NCBI GenBank assembly: GCA_030833985.1
Contig: JAURGC010000005.1
Coordinates: forward strand, 1 to 36,831
Direction: 5' to 3'
Source of the DNA: Algoriphagus sp.
Lineage (GTDB): Bacteria > Bacteroidota > Bacteroidia > Cytophagales > Cyclobacteriaceae
DNA: 36,831 bases
The translations under genes were made by a program, and so were the position numbers. Within the stretch, counting starts at the first letter, position 1; each line of letters begins with the position of its first letter. Shown here one piece after another: positions 16,180-25,800 of this stretch. The notes under the pieces were generated by a model, which saw only the letters and a program-made list of their open reading frames with translations, made no database searches and was not told where the DNA came from.

Positions 16180-18612
16180 TTAAAACTTAAGCGCAGCAGT
16201 CAAGTAAAACGTACGACCATCGGCAGGCATAATCCCTGGACCAGGGTAGCCTCCCGCTCGGCGCGTAAAATAGCGTGCGTCGGTCAAATTATTTACCCCT
16301 GCCTTGATCGAATGCTGCTTCCAGAAATTCCAGCTAGCTGACAAGTCCTGCACACGATAGGCTGGGATCAAACCTACCGTTGCTGCTGCATTGGGGGTGA
16401 TGGTATTGGAAGCATCTGAAAAGGCCTCTCCGATGTCACTCAGCTGCCAGGTCATGGAAAATTTATTGTAGCTGTAGGTAGCACCAAATCGATTAATCTT
16501 GCGCGGTGCATTCTCCACCTGATTGCCTTTCAAATTACGTGTTTGAATCTGCCCATTGTTTATAGAGGTCACTTCAAAATCCCCATAGGTAGCATCCACA
16601 AAGGCTAGGGAAGCAAATAGGTGCAAATAACCTACCTGGGAGGATTTGAAGAGTGGTGTGATGGGATCCACCTCCACATAACCTTCAAATCCGCGGCTAA
16701 TGGAAGTTCCCAAATTTGTTCGAAGCTGGACGATGCGGCCATTGGGCTCCAACTGAGCGATGGAACCGATTCGACCCGAATAGTGAAGGACAAAATAGCT
16801 CAAATCAAACTGCAGTGCAGGGGTCAAGCTGCCACGATACCCTAAGTCAAAATTATAGCCTTTGGAATCGGTTAAATTCGGGTCAATAATATCGGTGGTT
16901 GCAGGAGGGGTCAGGTCTGAAATCAACACGGGGCGGTAGGCCTGGGATAAGTTGGTGTAGAATTCAGAGTTTTTCGTGACATGGTATTCTGCACCCACAC
17001 CAAATAGAGCAAAAGAGCGGGTTCGGGTAATCGGTTCCAAGAATTGCGGTACACCATTCACTCGATTGAGCTGTCCTTGCATGGTGGACTGAATCTGCTC
17101 TAATCGAACACCCCCAGTGACAAGAAATTTATCTGAGAAGCGAAACATCTGCTCCACAAAAGCAGCCAAATTGGAATTCGAAAAATCCAGATTTCGGGCA
17201 AAGGGGCCAGCAGGAACGCTATAGTCAAGTACAGCGGCAGCGGTGCCCAAACCCAATTGCTTGCGATCAATGTGTCCATTGAAATAGCGAAGGCCGCCTA
17301 CGAGCGACTGCTCTAGTCCAAACAAGGTGTAGGAAGAACTAAGACGAACTTCAGATCCGTAGGTGGTGTAATAATCTCGGTCCACCTGACGGTTGCCCAA
17401 ATCATCCTCCATGTTGATCGGACGCATGAACCCTACACTGTTGCGCTCGGCAAAGGTACCATAGGCTTTTCCGCTAATCTTCGTTTTGGGAGAAAGGAGG
17501 TATTCTACCGTAAAGGCAGGAATGTACCAGGGCGTACTAAACCAGTTTCTATCTCGAGTACTTTGCTCTGGGTCAGTTGCAAACTGTACGTCTGTTAATC
17601 CACCAGGCTGTTGGGTATCGGCAGTCATGTAGGTCATTTCCATACCCAGCTTCAGTCGATTGCTCGCTGCATAGCTGGTCTCCAAGTGCAAATGATTGGT
17701 TTCAAATGCACCATTTTCTCGCCAACCTTGACCCTCCCGCCGCTGGTAATAGGCGGTGTAGCTCCACTTCCCTTCTGTACCTCCCAGGTAGTTGAAGGAA
17801 CTAATTAACCCATTGCTTCCCAACGTGTTGACCATCTCTGCAGTAAAGCGAGTAGAAGGGTCTGGCTTGCGTAGAACAAAATTCATCAAGCCCCCAAACT
17901 GCGATCCGAATTGCAGGGAAGAAGCCCCGCGGACAATTTCAATTTGCTCCACTACTTCCATGGGTGGGGTAAAGTAGGCCTCTGGATAGCCCATGGGATC
18001 CGGGGTGATGTCGTAGCCATTCATGCGCACATTAAATTCCCAAGAACGATTGGGGCTAAGTCCGCGACTAGCCACGCCCAATTGGACGCCCGAACCGTCA
18101 TTTTCCCAGATGCTGATGCCGGGTGTCTTTGCAAAAATTTGCCGGCTGTTGTTCATGGCAAGGTTGGCATTCAACTCAGCGATGCGAATCACCTCATTTT
18201 TCTTTCCCGCATTGATACGGTAATCTGCCACTTCAGGGAGATGGCCACGACCTTGAATTCCTCTGCTGGCAGATATACTAAATTCCCCAAGTTCGAAGGC
18301 TACTTCTTCCAAAACCACATCCACTTTTTGCTTGGTATTTTCCAATAGGTTGATCTCCTGTGTGAAGGAATGAAATCCCACCTGGCTGACTACCAACTGA
18401 TAGGTCCCCGCTGGGATATCCTTGAGAAGGTAATTTCCTGTACGGTCCGATTGGACCCCACGAACGGTACCTTGTAAGTATACAGAAACACCTGGCAAAG
18501 GCCGCTTCATTTCATCTAGGATCGTTCCAGAAATTGAATTTTTCTGCGCGAATGTGCTTGTTGTGGCAAGCAAAAAAGAAAGAAAAAACAGCGAGGAGCC
18601 AAAGATTTTCAT
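16180..18612 (-). CDS. TonB-dependent receptor (FecA-like outer-membrane transporter with carboxypeptidase-regulatory-like N-domain); start likely 18612 rather than 18651
   Basis: MKIFGSSLFFLSFLLATTSTFAQ signal peptide, SGTILDEMKRPLPGVSVYLQGT, plug VVEQIEIVRGASSLQFGSQFGGLMNFVLR, C-terminal YLTAALKF. Confidence 0.92.
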   Translation of the reverse strand: MKIFGSSLFFLSFLLATTSTFAQKNSISGTILDEMKRPLPGVSVYLQGTVRGVQSDRTGNYLLKDIPAGTYQLVVSQVGFHSFTQEINLLENTKQKVDVVLEEVAFELGEFSISASRGIQGRGHLPEVADYRINAGKKNEVIRIAELNANLAMNNSRQIFAKTPGISIWENDGSGVQLGVASRGLSPNRSWEFNVRMNGYDITPDPMGYPEAYFTPPMEVVEQIEIVRGASSLQFGSQFGGLMNFVLRKPDPSTRFTAEMVNTLGSNGLISSFNYLGGTEGKWSYTAYYQRREGQGWRENGAFETNHLHLETSYAASNRLKLGMEMTYMTADTQQPGGLTDVQFATDPEQSTRDRNWFSTPWYIPAFTVEYLLSPKTKISGKAYGTFAERNSVGFMRPINMEDDLGNRQVDRDYYTTYGSEVRLSSSYTLFGLEQSLVGGLRYFNGHIDRKQLGLGTAAAVLDYSVPAGPFARNLDFSNSNLAAFVEQMFRFSDKFLVTGGVRLEQIQSTMQGQLNRVNGVPQFLEPITRTRSFALFGVGAEYHVTKNSEFYTNLSQAYRPVLISDLTPPATTDIIDPNLTDSKGYNFDLGYRGSLTPALQFDLSYFVLHYSGRIGSIAQLEPNGRIVQLRTNLGTSISRGFEGYVEVDPITPLFKSSQVGYLHLFASLAFVDATYGDFEVTSINNGQIQTRNLKGNQVENAPRKINRFGATYSYNKFSMTWQLSDIGEAFSDASNTITPNAAATVGLIPAYRVQDLSASWNFWKQHSIKAGVNNLTDARYFTRRAGGYPGPGIMPADGRTFYLTAALKF

Positions 18613-18867
18613 ATTTTTATTTAGACTTATTACAAATAATAATGCAAACATAGGGCTGAAAGTATCTCAAGTCAATTTTTATTTAGACTTTTTCTAATTA
18701 ATTTATTTATCCTTCTCCAAAGCTTCCTTTATCGCCTAAAAAAACCTCTTTAAAACAACTAAAACCTCCTTTTTTTGACTTTAGGAGAATTAACCCTTCC
18801 TTTATTCTAGGGTATCCAATCTTGATTTTACTCGGATTTACCTGTAGCTTAACTCAAAAATTACCCG

Positions 18868-20058
18868 ATGTCCCTCCGTTTTTTCGCCATTCTATTCTTC
18901 CTTTTTCTCCAGGTATCTCTTGTGGCCCAAGAGAAAATTACCGTCTTCAAAAGCGGGCTGGAGGGCCATGCCACCTACCGCATCCCTGCCATCATCTCCC
19001 TTCCCAACGGGGATCTACTGGCCTTCGCTGAAGGGCGAGTCAAGGGAAGTGCGGATTTTGGAGATATCAATTTGGTCCTCAAGCGGAGCAGCGACCGTGG
19101 TCTATCCTGGTCTCCCTTACAAACCCTCGTAGACTACGATAGCCTTCAAGCAGGCAATCCTGCTCCCGTCGTGGATTTACTTGACCCCAAACATCCGCAA
19201 GGGGTAGTCTATCTTTTTTACAATACGGGCAATAACCATGAGTATGAGGTTCGCCTCAACCAAGGCCTAAGAGAGATTTGGGTGATCAAATCCTACGACC
19301 TAGGGTCTTCCTGGACTAGTCCTGAAAACATCACCATCCAGGTGCATCGTCCCAACCATCCAACAGCTAACCCAGCCTATACCCATATCGCCGACTGGAG
19401 ACATTATGCAAATACCCCAGGCCATGCCACACAGATAACAGAGGGACACTTCAAGGGGCGACTTTATGTTGCTGCCAACCACTCTGTAGGAGATCCACAA
19501 GAACGATTTCGCGAGTACCGAGCCCATGGGTTTTACAGCGACGACCATGGAAAAAGCTACCAGGTCTCCGAATCTCTCACCTTTCCCGGTTCGAACGAAT
19601 CTACCGCAGCTCCCCTCAGTGGGGACCGCCTGCTCATGAGTGTGCGCAATCAAGAAGGAACAGTACGGCAACGGATACTTGCCTACTCTTCGGATGGGGG
19701 CAGTACTTGGGAAGAAGAATATTTCGAACCCCAACTTCCAGATCCAGTTTGTCAAGGATCTCTGCTCGCATTGGGTGTTGAAAAAGGAAAAACAATCCTA
19801 GCCCATTCAAATGCCGCCGATCCCAAGGATAGAAATCACCTCACTGTCAAAATATCCACAGACGAGGGCCGCACTTGGGATCGTTCCCTCCCTATAGACT
19901 CCAGCTCAGACCCAAAAAAATCTTCCTGGACTGCCTATTCGGACTTGGTGCTCCTCGATCCTAACACGCTAGGCATTCTTTACGAGCGGGACAATTACCA
20001 AGAGATTATTTTTTATTCCTTTCCTTGGCGTCGTCCATTTCAACCCACTAGTAACTAA
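18868..20058 (+). CDS. Exo-alpha-sialidase (BNR/Asp-box neuraminidase)
   Basis: YRIPAIISLPNGDLLAFAEGR; Asp boxes SSDRGLSW, SDDHGKSY, SSDGGSTW, STDEGRTW. Confidence 0.92.
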   Translation: MSLRFFAILFFLFLQVSLVAQEKITVFKSGLEGHATYRIPAIISLPNGDLLAFAEGRVKGSADFGDINLVLKRSSDRGLSWSPLQTLVDYDSLQAGNPAPVVDLLDPKHPQGVVYLFYNTGNNHEYEVRLNQGLREIWVIKSYDLGSSWTSPENITIQVHRPNHPTANPAYTHIADWRHYANTPGHATQITEGHFKGRLYVAANHSVGDPQERFREYRAHGFYSDDHGKSYQVSESLTFPGSNESTAAPLSGDRLLMSVRNQEGTVRQRILAYSSDGGSTWEEEYFEPQLPDPVCQGSLLALGVEKGKTILAHSNAADPKDRNHLTVKISTDEGRTWDRSLPIDSSSDPKKSSWTAYSDLVLLDPNTLGILYERDNYQEIIFYSFPWRRPFQPTSN

Positions 20059-20100
20059 CCAGCTTCCTCTTTGTAAGAATTTATTCTTTGCTAATAAGGT

Positions 20101-20637
20101 CTATACTTGCGGTTTCCTACTTTTTTGAAACTGCTCCAAGGAGGATGCTAAAAAGGGCATCCATTCGGGTGCCTGTCGCTCGGCATACGATGCCAAAAAA
20201 TAGGACAAGGAAGGAGTAAATGGAGCGACACGGAGCTGCATGCCTACTTGCTCGGGGGGTTTATCTCCCTTGAGCACATTGCATCGGTTGCAAGCAGTCA
20301 CCAAATTAGTCCAAGAAGTTTTTCCTCCTTTTGATCTAGGAATGACGTGGTCTATAGTCAGCTGCTTGGAGCTCCCACAATACTGACAAGCTCCACGATC
20401 CCTACGAAACAAATTGGCTCGATTCAGCAGCACCCCCTTGTAAGGAATGTGCTTGTACTGAACCAGTCGGATTACCGCGGGATAAGGAAAGCTACGGGAA
20501 ACAGTTCGGATCTCAAGGAGCTCGTAACTACTGAGCTGCTGGGCCTTTTCCATCAGCAAAAGTACCATGGCTTTCTGAACAGTCACCACTGCCACAGGAT
20601 AATGATCCAAATTCAATACCAACACTCTTTTTTCCAT
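20101..20637 (-). CDS. HNH endonuclease family protein
   Basis: CQYCGSSKQLTIDHVIPRSKGGKTSWTNLVTACNRCNVLKGDKPPEQ. Confidence 0.9.
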   Translation of the reverse strand: MEKRVLVLNLDHYPVAVVTVQKAMVLLLMEKAQQLSSYELLEIRTVSRSFPYPAVIRLVQYKHIPYKGVLLNRANLFRRDRGACQYCGSSKQLTIDHVIPRSKGGKTSWTNLVTACNRCNVLKGDKPPEQVGMQLRVAPFTPSLSYFLASYAERQAPEWMPFLASSLEQFQKSRKPQV

Positions 20638-20640
20638 CCT

Positions 20641-21438
20641 TTACCCCACTACACGGTGCATCGATATTTCCAATTCATTTTCTGTGCTTTCTCTCAAAAA
20701 ATCCTCCCAATCATCCAAATCGGTAGTTTGCATCCGATGATCCATCCAAAAAACCTGTTCGGACCCAAGATACAAGGCATAATGATGCAGCTGCTCATTT
20801 GGATCTCGTGCGACCAACAAATCTCCCGCCTCTAGCTCCTCCGGAGCAATCTGTACCCCAGGTAATTTTCCTGGAGTCAGATGATAACCTCCTATTCTAA
20901 AAATCAAGGGGAAAACATGCCGCGCATCCATCCCAAAAATACTACGTCCACCAGCCTGAAAAGGGGCATTTAAAAAACGTAAAGCCAACTCCAGCAGCTC
21001 CTCCCGATTGGACTTCACTGTAAAGGGACGGTAAGTACCTGTAAAACCTAGGTGATCTTGCCAGTTGAATAACTCCATTTCTGAAAAATGAAGCCTACTT
21101 CCCGGTAGTAAGTACAAGTGAGCACCTTGGTAGTCAATGGCAGCGATGGGACTAGTCACCACCTGAAAATCTGGATTGCGAAAATTAGCATATGCCTCCG
21201 CAGTAATCTCCTTGATGGACTTGGCCCAAACCCAACCCCCGAGTTGGCTATCCTCATGAAACACTTTGAACCATGCACGATCGGCGGTCAAACCAGTTAA
21301 TAAGTAACATTCTCCAAAAAGGAGCTGTGTCACTAAGGATGAATCCGTCTTGGGCCGTGCATAAACAGGCAGCATGGTCTGCCGTACGATACCATAGGCA
21401 TCAATCAAAGGCCATTCTTTGGAGTTCCCTTTTCGCAT
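20641..21438 (-). CDS. SH3-like plus NlpC/P60-fold protein with apparently degenerate catalytic site
   Basis: N-terminal SH3b-like region; GGRSIFGMDARHVFPLIFRIGGYHLTP...ELEAGDLLVA...LHHYALYLGSEQVFWMDH parallels NlpC/P60 but has Ala where the catalytic Cys is expected. Confidence 0.65.
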   Translation of the reverse strand: MRKGNSKEWPLIDAYGIVRQTMLPVYARPKTDSSLVTQLLFGECYLLTGLTADRAWFKVFHEDSQLGGWVWAKSIKEITAEAYANFRNPDFQVVTSPIAAIDYQGAHLYLLPGSRLHFSEMELFNWQDHLGFTGTYRPFTVKSNREELLELALRFLNAPFQAGGRSIFGMDARHVFPLIFRIGGYHLTPGKLPGVQIAPEELEAGDLLVARDPNEQLHHYALYLGSEQVFWMDHRMQTTDLDDWEDFLRESTENELEISMHRVVG

Positions 21439-21871
21439 CTTTTTCCTTCAGGTCCTGCCGTTTGTCGTGATTTTTCTTTCCTCTAGCTAAGGCAATTTCA
21501 AATTTAGCCTTGCCTCGATCATTGATAAATATACGAATGGGAATTATTGCAAGCCCTTTTTCAGCAGACTTAGTTTGAAGTTTGATCAACTCTTTTTTCT
21601 GCAAAAGCAACTTTCGATCTCGTACAGCCTCGTGGTTATAACTACTCGCCATACTGTAAGGAGAAATATGCAGCTGACGAACAAAAAGTTCTTCCCCAAA
21701 AAAAACACAAAATGCCTCGGTCAAAGACACCTTGCCCTCTCGAATAGACTTGATCTCGGTTCCCTTGAGTACCAACCCGGCTACATAGGTATCAATGAAT
21801 TCAAACTCGAAGCTTGCCTTCTTATTTCGAATGTTGATGACCTTCTCAAATCTGTTGGACTTCGTAGACAT
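21401..21871 (-). CDS. smpB: SsrA-binding protein
   Basis: NIRNKKASFEFEFIDTYVAGLVLKGTEIKSIREGKVSLTEAFC; KGLAIIPIRIFINDRGKAKFEIALARGKKNHDKRQDLKEKDAKRE. Confidence 0.97.
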   Translation of the reverse strand: MSTKSNRFEKVINIRNKKASFEFEFIDTYVAGLVLKGTEIKSIREGKVSLTEAFCVFFGEELFVRQLHISPYSMASSYNHEAVRDRKLLLQKKELIKLQTKSAEKGLAIIPIRIFINDRGKAKFEIALARGKKNHDKRQDLKEKDAKRELQRMAFD

Positions 21872-21872
21872 G

Positions 21873-22886
21873 TTACAACTTTAATTTGGCTAAGGGAACG
21901 AGGTCGTCACCGACAAATTCCTTTCGAAGATACTTGTAATGAGCGGCCATTGCAATCATTCCTGCATTGTCAGTGCAATACTGAAATTCGGGAACATACA
22001 GGGTCCATCCCTTTCGCTTAGCAAGGGAAGAAAGGGTGCTTCGTAATCCTGAATTGGCTGATACCCCACCCGCTATAGCTACCTGATTAGTTCCTACTAG
22101 CTTCATGGCCTCCTTCAATTTGATGAGCAGCATTTCTACCAAAGTATATTGTATACTGGCACACAAGTCAGGCAAATTTTCATGAATGAAATTCGGATTC
22201 TCTTCCAATCGATCTCTCAAAAAATAGAGCACTGCCGTTTTAATTCCTGAAAAAGAATAATTCAACCCAGGCATGCGTGTAATAGGAAAGGAAAAAGCCT
22301 TTGGGTTACCCTCTTTTGCATAGCGATCCAGCAAAGGACCTCCAGGATAGGGAAGTCCAAGTAGCTTGGCGGTTTTGTCGAAAGCCTCCCCCACCGCATC
22401 GTCCTGAGTCTCACCGATTACTTCCATATCCAAGTGATCCCGTACCCATACGAGTTGGGTATGGCCTCCACTGACGGTCAAACAAATAAATGGAAAGTTG
22501 GGCCGAGGTTCTTCAATAAAATGGGCCAATACATGGGCTTGCATGTGATTGACATCAATGAGAGGAAGATTAAGTGTTTTGGCAAAAGCCTTGGCAAAAC
22601 TAACTCCTACCAACAAAGATCCCATCAGACCAGGACCACGGGTAACTGCGATAGCACTGAGCTGCTTTTTGGAAATACCCGCACTAGAAAGTGCCTCTTG
22701 CACCACAGGGATTAGATTTTCTTGGTGCGCACGCGACGCTAATTCTGGAACTACTCCCCCATATTTTTCGTGTACCGATTGCGTAGCCACAATATTATTG
22801 AGTACTTTGCCATTAACTATAATGGAAGCAGAAGTCTCGTCGCAAGACGACTCAATAGCAAGTATAGAAATATCGGTTGTACCCAT
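21873..22886 (-). CDS. tsaD: tRNA N6-adenosine threonylcarbamoyltransferase
   Basis: ILAIESSCDETSASI, ELASRAHQENLIPVV, TRGPGLMGSLLVG, NHMQAHVLAHF, TVSGGHTQLV, GGVSANSGLR, CTDNAGMIA. Confidence 0.97.
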   Translation of the reverse strand: MGTTDISILAIESSCDETSASIIVNGKVLNNIVATQSVHEKYGGVVPELASRAHQENLIPVVQEALSSAGISKKQLSAIAVTRGPGLMGSLLVGVSFAKAFAKTLNLPLIDVNHMQAHVLAHFIEEPRPNFPFICLTVSGGHTQLVWVRDHLDMEVIGETQDDAVGEAFDKTAKLLGLPYPGGPLLDRYAKEGNPKAFSFPITRMPGLNYSFSGIKTAVLYFLRDRLEENPNFIHENLPDLCASIQYTLVEMLLIKLKEAMKLVGTNQVAIAGGVSANSGLRSTLSSLAKRKGWTLYVPEFQYCTDNAGMIAMAAHYKYLRKEFVGDDLVPLAKLKL

Positions 22887-25800
22887 TGGAAAATAAGGCC
22901 AAAGTTACGGATTTTTTACACAAAGCTTTCCGAGTTATGGGTTGGGCTGTCTTTTCAAGTCTACTAGTACTAGTTGGCCTTGGACTTTCCCTTCAGCTTT
23001 ACCCTGTTCAAAATTGGCTACTCGGTAAACTCACAAGCTCCCTGAGTGATCAATCCAATTTTCGTACCGAAATCGGAACCATTCGGCTCCGCTGGTGGGA
23101 TGCCCTAAGTTTAGAAGATATCACAGTCTTTGACCAAAAAGATAGCCTTATACTGGGGGCAAAAGAACTTTATGTGGACTTTTCCCTCTTCTCCCTCCTG
23201 CCTCCTGGTGATCCAGAATTGGATCAAATAAGAGTAGAACAAGCCTACATTCACCTGATCAATCACCCCGGAGACAGCACTCTTTCCATCAACCGATGGA
23301 TAGGGACCCTTGGGGAGGTTTTCGGTACTACATCCAGTACCAATCCCGCAAAAATTGACATTCGTACCCTAGCACTACGCAATACAACCCTTGCCTACTC
23401 CAACCTACAAGCCCCTCCGATTACTGAAGGATGGGACTATTCAAGAATGGAATGGAACGAGCTTAGCGCCAATATGGCAAACTTTCAAGTTGAGGGCGAT
23501 CGTCTTGGACTAGAACTTCTCCACCTGAGTGGCAAGGAGCGGTATACAGGGATGAGCATTCAGCAATTGAAGACAGAGATTGCCTACAGTCCTGAGTACT
23601 TGGAATTGACCAAACTCGACCTACAAACAGATAAAAGTAGAATCAAAAACTACCTACGACTTGCTCCAAAAGGCCCCAAAGGCTATTCGGATTTTATCAA
23701 CCAAATTGAACTGACCGCCTTCTTTGACGAAACCGTCATTCACCTTTCGGATATCATCCGATTTGCTCCAAAAGCACCCATCATCGACGATGCGATTGTA
23801 TTGAGTGGCCCCCTCACGGGAACCATTGCCAACCTCAGCTCAGAAGAATTTTTGATCCGCTTAGGGGAAAAAACAGCTCTTTTTGGTTCTGTTTCCGTAA
23901 AGGGTCTCCCCCAACTGGATAGCACTTTCCTTCAATTGAAATTGAAAAATTCAGTAGTTGCAGCAAAAGACTTGAGACCTTACCTCAATACCAGTGCCCA
24001 GCGGGAACTGAATAAGTTTGGAATCCTTCGATTCAATGCCGACCTCAACGGAACCCTCCAAAAGCTGACTACCACAGGATCCTTTTCCACCTCTATTGGA
24101 AACCTCAACGGCCGTTTGGATTACACAAAAACAAATAAAATCAGTTCCATCAATTCTAAACTTCGAGTTCAAAACCTTGATTTGGGGATCTTGTTTGGAA
24201 ATCGAGAGACCTTTCAAAAAATATCTTTTGAAGGAACTCTCCAAGCAAAAGGGGAATCTTTAGAAACAGCACTCGTTGATCTCAAGGCTAGCATTAGCAA
24301 ATTGGGGCTGAACAACTACTCCTACACCAATATTGAGACCGATGCCATTTACGGAAAAAACCTTTTTAGAGGCAACTTATCGATTGATGACCCAAACCTC
24401 AAAACCCGCGTCCAAGGCTCCCTCAACCTAAACGAAGGGGTGGATTCTGTCAAACTCCTGGTAGCGATAGATACCGTGTTTTTGGATCGCATCAACCTAA
24501 CAAAAACACCCGTTTTTATTAGTGGCAACTTGGATATGGATACCCAAGGAATTACCATTGACGACATCCAAGGGATTGCACGCGTACGAGACTTGAAAGT
24601 GGGCTACCAAGACCGAAGCTTGGATGCTGGAGATTTTTTTGTGCAGTCTTTATTTGCCGGAGGCACCCGTACCCTTTCACTCAATTCAGATTACCTGGTC
24701 ATGGCAGCCTCAGGTCATTTCGAGTTGGAACAAATGGGAAAAGACCTGCAGGTACTCGGTAAACAGTACCTCTCAATTTTACTAAATGAAACCCCTCCTT
24801 TGGCAGACTTGAAGAAGAATTTTTCTCAAGACTACAACCTGGACTTAAACGTGCGGATGCTGGATATCAATCCCCTTATTCATTTGTTTGAACCACAACT
24901 TACTCTCTCCAAAAATACCAGCCTGGAAGGAGCATTTTACCAAACTACAGAAAACACTGTATTTAATTTTTTCACCTCCCTGGATACCCTTACCTACAAA
25001 GGCAATACGGTTTTTGATACCAACATTGATTTTAATACCTCCAAAATCATCAATAGCGAAAACATTCTAGCTTCCTTTTACATCTATTCCAAAAAGCAAC
25101 AGGTGGGTAATACACTAGGATTTACCAACCTAGGGCTGGAAGCAATTTGGAATCAGACTAACCTGGATTTACAGTTTAGCTTGGATCAAGACTCTACGCA
25201 AAGCAAGGCTCGGATTGAAGCAGAAACTCGCTTTACCACGGCAGGCACTTTCTTGAAGTTCAAGCCTTCGCTCCTACGCGTCTTAAACCGAGAATGGCAA
25301 TTTGATCCGAATAACCAAGTAAGCCTACAAGACGGAGCCCTTACGCTCTCCAAGTTACGTGTCTTGAATGAGGGACAGGCCCTAGGGTTGGAAGGAAAAA
25401 TTAGTGCTAATCCAAAAGAATCCCTAGAACTAGATCTCAAAGGAGTGTCGCTAGACCTCCTCAATACCATAAGCCCCTTAGAAGTAGAAGGGATTGCAGA
25501 CGGTCGCTTTGCGCTGTCTTCCCTACTTAGCGAAGCGACCCTAGCAGGATCGCTACATATCGAAGGGTTAGCAATCAATGATTTCCCGATTGGGGAAGTG
25601 GACCTTTCGGCAGCCATGGAAGAACGAAACTTACGACTCAATCTAGAAAACTACTTCAACGACCAAAAGAAAATCGAAATTGATGGAACCGTTGATTTGG
25701 ACTCCCAAAACTTGGACTTTGCTGCCAACCTGACCCAGGCCAACCTAGTGATCTTCGAACCTTTTCTTTCCAAATACATTACCAACTTAGGAGGAACTTT

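Noticed and set aside
16621-18348. Plus-strand ORFs within the TonB-dependent receptor region
   Set aside because: Antisense shadows of the receptor gene.
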